In this document: piece after piece, positions 60,691-64,000 of the stretch
How the letters are laid out: every line of letters begins with the position of its first letter
How positions within the stretch are numbered: position 1 is the stretch's first letter
Origin: JAAYYY01 sp964602995
GTDB lineage: Bacteria > Chloroflexota > Anaerolineae > Promineifilales > Promineifilaceae
Assembly: GCA_964602995.1 (NCBI GenBank)
Contig: CAZRTM010000002.1
Span: 1 to 64,000 of the forward strand
DNA: 64,000 nt
Reading direction: 5' to 3'
The notes under the pieces: model-generated
What the model saw: the letters and a program-made list of their open reading frames with translations, nothing else
The model's database searches: none
Told to the model about the DNA's origin: nothing
Program-made: the position numbers and the translations under genes

Positions 60691-61794
60691 TTAATAACGT
60701 ACCCGGGGATCCAGGAAAGCGTAAATAATATCGGTCAGAAGGCTGATGACGGCGACCGACAGGGCAAAAATAATGATGACGCCCTGCACAGCGGTGTAAT
60801 CCCGTTGTCCGATACGCTCAACCAGGTAAAGACCCATGCCGGGCCAACTGAAGGTTGTCTCTGTCAGCACGGCGCCGGCCAGGAGCACGGAGACCTGCAG
60901 GCCGATCAGAGTGACGATGGGAATCATGGCATTGCCCAGGGCGTGGGTGAAAACGAGCGTCTGTTCTTTTATGCCCCGTGCGCGACCGGCGTTGATGTAA
61001 TCTTCGACGAGCGCTTCAATGACGTTGATGCGGCTGAGGCGTAGGAAGACGCCGGTGAGAATGAGGCCCAGTGAGAGCGCCGGCAAAATCAAATGTAGCG
61101 CGGCATTCCCGAACGCTTCCCAGTTGCCGGCCAGAGCAGAGTCAAGCAAGAGCAAATTCGTTTTTCGTTGCAGGCCCATGCCCACGATAGGATTGATGCG
61201 ACCAGCTACTGGTAGCAGCCTCAGGCGTAGGGCAAAAATGATCTGGAATATTAGACCCAGCCAGAAAACAGGTATGGAGTATGCCGTAATGCTGAACAAT
61301 CGTAAGCCATAGTCAACCGGTTTCTTACGGTTCTTTGCGGCAAAGGCTCCTCCCAGTACACCGAATCCGGTGGCAAACAGCATGGCCGGGACGACAAGCT
61401 CCAATGTTGCAGGCAATCGCTCGCTCAGCTCGTCTGCGACGGGCCGGTTGCCGAATACAAGAGAATTCCCCAGATCGAGTCTGAGGATGTTTCCTAGATA
61501 ACTTGTGTATTGGACGTAAAGGGGCTGGTCAAGACCCAGTTCGCGCGTCATACGTTCGCGGGCCTCGGGGCCACCGCGCGGACCGAGCTGACTGGTAACC
61601 GGATCGCCGGGAATGATACGCATGACGAAGAAAATGACGCTTACCAGGATGAAAACCATGGGGAGCGTCAGGATGAGGCGTGTCAGGATGTAGCTGCGCA
61701 GCCCGGTGCTGCCCTTGATGAAAGCGTAGGTTACAAAAGCAAAAACAAGTAGCAGGGAGCCACCACATATCCCTGCCAGAGGGGATATTTCCAT
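60691..61794 (-). CDS. Oligopeptide ABC permease (DppB-like)
   Basis: The 367-residue permease has YILTRLILTLPMVFILVSVI, RIIPGDPVTSQLG, LGLDQPLYVQY and the EAA-type INAGRARGIKEQTLVFTHAL segment, all DppB/OppB marks. An extra hydrophobic helix (about 8-28) precedes the normal start at GLRSYIL. No alternative start is evident. It pairs with the DppC-like subunit 47 bp downstream. Confidence 0.92.
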   Translation of the reverse strand: MEISPLAGICGGSLLLVFAFVTYAFIKGSTGLRSYILTRLILTLPMVFILVSVIFFVMRIIPGDPVTSQLGPRGGPEARERMTRELGLDQPLYVQYTSYLGNILRLDLGNSLVFGNRPVADELSERLPATLELVVPAMLFATGFGVLGGAFAAKNRKKPVDYGLRLFSITAYSIPVFWLGLIFQIIFALRLRLLPVAGRINPIVGMGLQRKTNLLLLDSALAGNWEAFGNAALHLILPALSLGLILTGVFLRLSRINVIEALVEDYINAGRARGIKEQTLVFTHALGNAMIPIVTLIGLQVSVLLAGAVLTETTFSWPGMGLYLVERIGQRDYTAVQGVIIIFALSVAVISLLTDIIYAFLDPRVRY

Positions 61795-61853
61795 TTGTTG
61801 CCACTTCCCCGTGTCTGCGATCCTGTGGGAGAGACAGGTTTTACTAGTAAGTA

Positions 61854-61883
61854 GGCCGGGTTCGCCAGATGACGAACCCGGCC
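61854..61883 (-). terminator. Strong stem-loop after oligopeptide-binding protein gene
   Basis: A perfect 11-bp stem (GGCCGGGTTCG at 61854-61864 with 61873-61883) has an 8-base loop and lacks a T-run. As in the BMP operon, it lies between the binding protein and the first permease. It is probably a stabilising or partial-terminator hairpin. Confidence 0.55.
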
Positions 61884-61912
61884 GGTGCTACACTGGATTA
61901 AGCTACTGAGAG

Positions 61913-63673
61913 TTACTCAGCAAGTTCAATCAACTCATACTGGAAGAATAGAGCAGGTCCGATGACGACGTTGCTGACCGTGGCGTTGTTGTAAACCGCA
62001 TACTCCGGTTCCAGAGTCAACGGGATGGTGACAGCGTCTTCGGCATGGAGGATCTGCGCCTGATCATAGAGATCTTCACGTTCCGCTTCGTCCGTGCTGG
62101 CAGCAGCACTGTGCAGCAGGTTGTCCATCTCTTCGTTGGCATAGGAGACGCCAAGTGTCGGAGAGAAGGTGGATTCAGCGAACGGATCCAGGTAGTTGCT
62201 GGTATCTGGGTAGTCGAAGAACCAGCCCAGGTAACCGATGGGATACTCACCGCTGGTCAGAGCGCCAACGTAGGTGCCCCATTCCTGTGTCTGAAGGTTG
62301 ACCTGAACGAGAGGCGTCGCTTCAAACTGCTCTTCCAGAACCTGGAAGATCTGGGCAGCATGGGTGCCGTAGTGCTCGGGCGGGTACCAGAGGTCAAACG
62401 TCAATGGATTGTCCTCACTGTAACCGGCCTGCCGCAGCAGATCTTCGGCTGCAGCAATGTCTGGCGAGTTATAGATATCCAGGAACGCTTCGTTCGCGCC
62501 CAGGAAGCCTGGCGGAACCATGGAGTAGAGGGGATCCACGGTACCCTGCATCACGCGGTCGGCAATCTCGTCACGGTCAACGAGGTAGGCGAGCGCCTGG
62601 CGGGCCAGCGGGTCGCTGAACGGTTCCATGGCATGGTTGGGCACCAGGTAACGGATACCACCACCACCGCTGTTGTAAGCGGTCAGGCCTTCAACGTCGG
62701 AGAGGCGCTGGACCTCGGGCGGACCAAGGATACGCCAGGCAACGTCGATTTCACCATTCTCAACGGCCAGAGCCATCTGAGTGGCATCCTGGTAGTAGCG
62801 AATGATTACCTGATCAGGTGCGGTGGCAGCGTACTCGCCGGTGTAGCAGGGGTTACGTTCCAGAACTGCCTGCTCTTCAACCTGGTAGCTGGTGATCATC
62901 CAGGGGCCAACACCGATGACCTGCTCGGGGAACTGCTCCAGCGCGTCGTCGGGATAAAGTCCCTCGGGTACGGGCATATAGGCAGAACCGGTGATGATCT
63001 GCGGGAAGTCGCCACGCTGCTGGTTCAAGGTGAATACAACTGTCTGATCGTCAGGTGCTTCCACACTGGCAACATAGGTTGTCACCAGGCCGGAAACGTC
63101 ACCTTCCAGGGTCAGAGAACGGTTGATGCCGCGGACAAAGTCGCCGGCGACCAACGGCACACACTCGCCATCAATGGGGTAAGACCAGTCGCCACCGATG
63201 GTGAAGGTGTAGGTCAGACCATCTTCGCTGACCTCTGGTTCACCGGTAGCAACCACAGGGATAACCTCAGCCGTGCCAGGCTCGAAGCCCATCAGGCCAC
63301 GGTTGACGTTACGGAACAGTTCCCAGTCATGAATGGCGTAAGCATCGGCGTAGTCAAGACTGGAAATGGAGTCGGTTGTACCGATGATAACGGTACCGGC
63401 GCCGGCGGCTGGTTCTTCGCTGGCCGGCTCTTCAGTCGGTTCTTCTTCCACTGGTGCCTCAGTAGGTTCTTCTGCTGGGGCCTCAGTAGGCTCTTCCGCT
63501 GGTTCCTCGGTGGGTTCTTCCATAGGCTCTTCGGTGGGTTCTTCCACCGGTTCCTCTACAGGCTCTTCAACAGGCGCCTGGGTCGGCTCCTGTCCGCCGC
63601 CACCACAGGCGGCGAGCGCCAGAGCACCCACGAGAAGCATCACAAGTAACAAGTACCATCGCTTCCTGTTCAT
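61913..63673 (-). CDS. Oligopeptide ABC transporter substrate-binding lipoprotein (family 5)
   Basis: The 586-residue lipoprotein has lipobox LAAC (Cys23), then about 70 residues of repeated Pro-Thr-Glu-Glu-type linker (about 30-95). The family-5 binding domain follows, with IGTTDSISSLDYADAYAIHD, PEVSEDGLTYTFTIGG, VIGVGPWMITSY and LAYLVDRDEIADRVM. AGGAGG precedes the ATG at 63673; an upstream frame to 63748 is not credible. It delivers peptides or similar ligands to the permeases downstream. Confidence 0.92.
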   Translation of the reverse strand: MNRKRWYLLLVMLLVGALALAACGGGGQEPTQAPVEEPVEEPVEEPTEEPMEEPTEEPAEEPTEAPAEEPTEAPVEEEPTEEPASEEPAAGAGTVIIGTTDSISSLDYADAYAIHDWELFRNVNRGLMGFEPGTAEVIPVVATGEPEVSEDGLTYTFTIGGDWSYPIDGECVPLVAGDFVRGINRSLTLEGDVSGLVTTYVASVEAPDDQTVVFTLNQQRGDFPQIITGSAYMPVPEGLYPDDALEQFPEQVIGVGPWMITSYQVEEQAVLERNPCYTGEYAATAPDQVIIRYYQDATQMALAVENGEIDVAWRILGPPEVQRLSDVEGLTAYNSGGGGIRYLVPNHAMEPFSDPLARQALAYLVDRDEIADRVMQGTVDPLYSMVPPGFLGANEAFLDIYNSPDIAAAEDLLRQAGYSEDNPLTFDLWYPPEHYGTHAAQIFQVLEEQFEATPLVQVNLQTQEWGTYVGALTSGEYPIGYLGWFFDYPDTSNYLDPFAESTFSPTLGVSYANEEMDNLLHSAAASTDEAEREDLYDQAQILHAEDAVTIPLTLEPEYAVYNNATVSNVVIGPALFFQYELIELAE

Positions 63674-63766
63674 GGTTTCTCCTCCTAGTTCAGGAATAAT
63701 AATAAACTTACTGCTCCGAATGGCAGTAGCTTGTCCAGTGCGTAACATCTTACCACGAGTTTATAC

Positions 63767-63795
63767 AAGATACAAAAGGGGTCGGTAGATGTCAA
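63767..63795 (-). promoter_or_regulatory. Promoter of the oligopeptide ABC operon
   Basis: On the minus strand a perfect TTGACA (63795-63790), 17 bases and TATCTT (63772-63767) preceded by TTG lie about 95 bp upstream of the binding-protein ATG. Confidence 0.6.
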
Positions 63796-63867
63796 TATGG
63801 TGACAAAACGGGGTCGAGGATGCGGAGCAGCTTGAATTTGACCTTTTGTGCCTTTTTGGTATCTGAC

Positions 63868-64000
63868 TTATTCAATAATTTCGATGCCTTCGAAGTAGAG
63901 CTTGCCATCAAGAATCTGATTGATGGCTTTAATAATCGCGTGAGCATTTGCTTTCTCCACATAACCACGCGCGCCAGCTTCGTATACTTCCTGCCCATAG
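63868..64000 (-). CDS. Response regulator receiver domain, C-terminal fragment (partial at window end)
   Basis: A frame entering from the right edge ends at TAA (63870-63868) after 43 residues: YGQEVYEAGARGYVEKANAH, then an AIIKAINQIL helix and a short tail. A-G-A-R-G-Y-V-x-K is the last strand and conserved Lys of a receiver domain, as in NarL/LuxR-type response regulators. No DNA-binding domain follows the receiver end, so it is a receiver-only or N-terminal-effector protein. The rest lies outside the window. Confidence 0.75.
   Translation of the reverse strand, partial: YGQEVYEAGARGYVEKANAHAIIKAINQILDGKLYFEGIEIIE

Noticed and set aside
62045..63649. A long 534-residue frame on the plus strand opposite the oligopeptide-binding protein
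   Set aside because: It is antisense to a clear lipoprotein gene with lipobox, linker and family-5 motifs; the frame is kept open by codon bias.
63792..63998. A small basic protein on the minus strand near the right edge
   Set aside because: It is an out-of-frame shadow of the response-regulator tail, whose frame shows a clear receiver motif.

Overview
The window looks like a draft scaffold from a Chloroflexota bacterium (Anaerolineae, Caldilineae or Ardenticatenia-like). This is inferred from gene content and style, not from a marker phylogeny: a SufR-controlled SUF operon, lipoproteins with long Glu/Pro/Thr/Ala-rich linkers, a LuxR-type ATPase regulator, an LLM-family oxidoreductase and a moderately high GC content. 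Four runs of exactly 100 N mark scaffold gaps. Two of them are flanked by identical 55-bp sequences, so they are false gaps that split genes which are really continuous. No rRNA or tRNA gene was recognised.

Region 1 (1-12920) starts with the tail of a histidine kinase and a divergent XRE-cupin regulator. A long co-directional run follows: an LLM oxidoreductase, a complete BMP-type (nucleoside/purine-like) ABC importer, a small NodB-fold deacetylase, a methenyl-tetrahydromethanopterin cyclohydrolase homologue, a TRZ/ATZ amidohydrolase, a Rieske oxygenase, and a glutamine-synthetase-like ligase that overlaps the Rieske gene by 11 bp. I read this as an uncharacterised catabolic locus for an imported nitrogenous ring or amine compound. 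It is the best candidate here for a new system.

Region 2 (13324-25000) has a receiver protein lacking its phospho-acceptor Asp, a CBS-pair protein, a CoA-transferase/hydrolase, a two-gene ABC exporter, secG with a peptide-binding protein, and a minus-strand run of apt-like, hyuB-like, VanY-like and CapA-like genes. Region 3 (25074-37207) has a quinone oxidoreductase-like gene, a sensor kinase/alaX/Crp cluster, a nadE-protease-(quinate dehydrogenase-like)-nucleotidyltransferase operon, and an L,D-transpeptidase. It also carries palindromic repeats.

Region 4 (37488-45660) begins with a tandem 43-bp dispersed-type repeat, followed by a LuxR/ATPase regulator, a small hypothetical gene and sppA. 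A textbook TPP riboswitch with terminator then precedes thiamine pyrophosphokinase and a ThiB-like binding protein, with rlmN beyond. Region 5 (45706-54167) is an almost complete Fe-S assembly regulon: sufR and a DUF59 gene on one strand, and sufC-sufB-sufD, a sulfurtransferase, sufS, sufU and a Rieske ferredoxin on the other. Several structured leaders lie in it. Region 6 (54192-64000) holds gyrA, a cold-shock-domain protein, a five-gene oligopeptide ABC operon on the minus strand whose permease carries an unusual insertion, and the tail of a response regulator.
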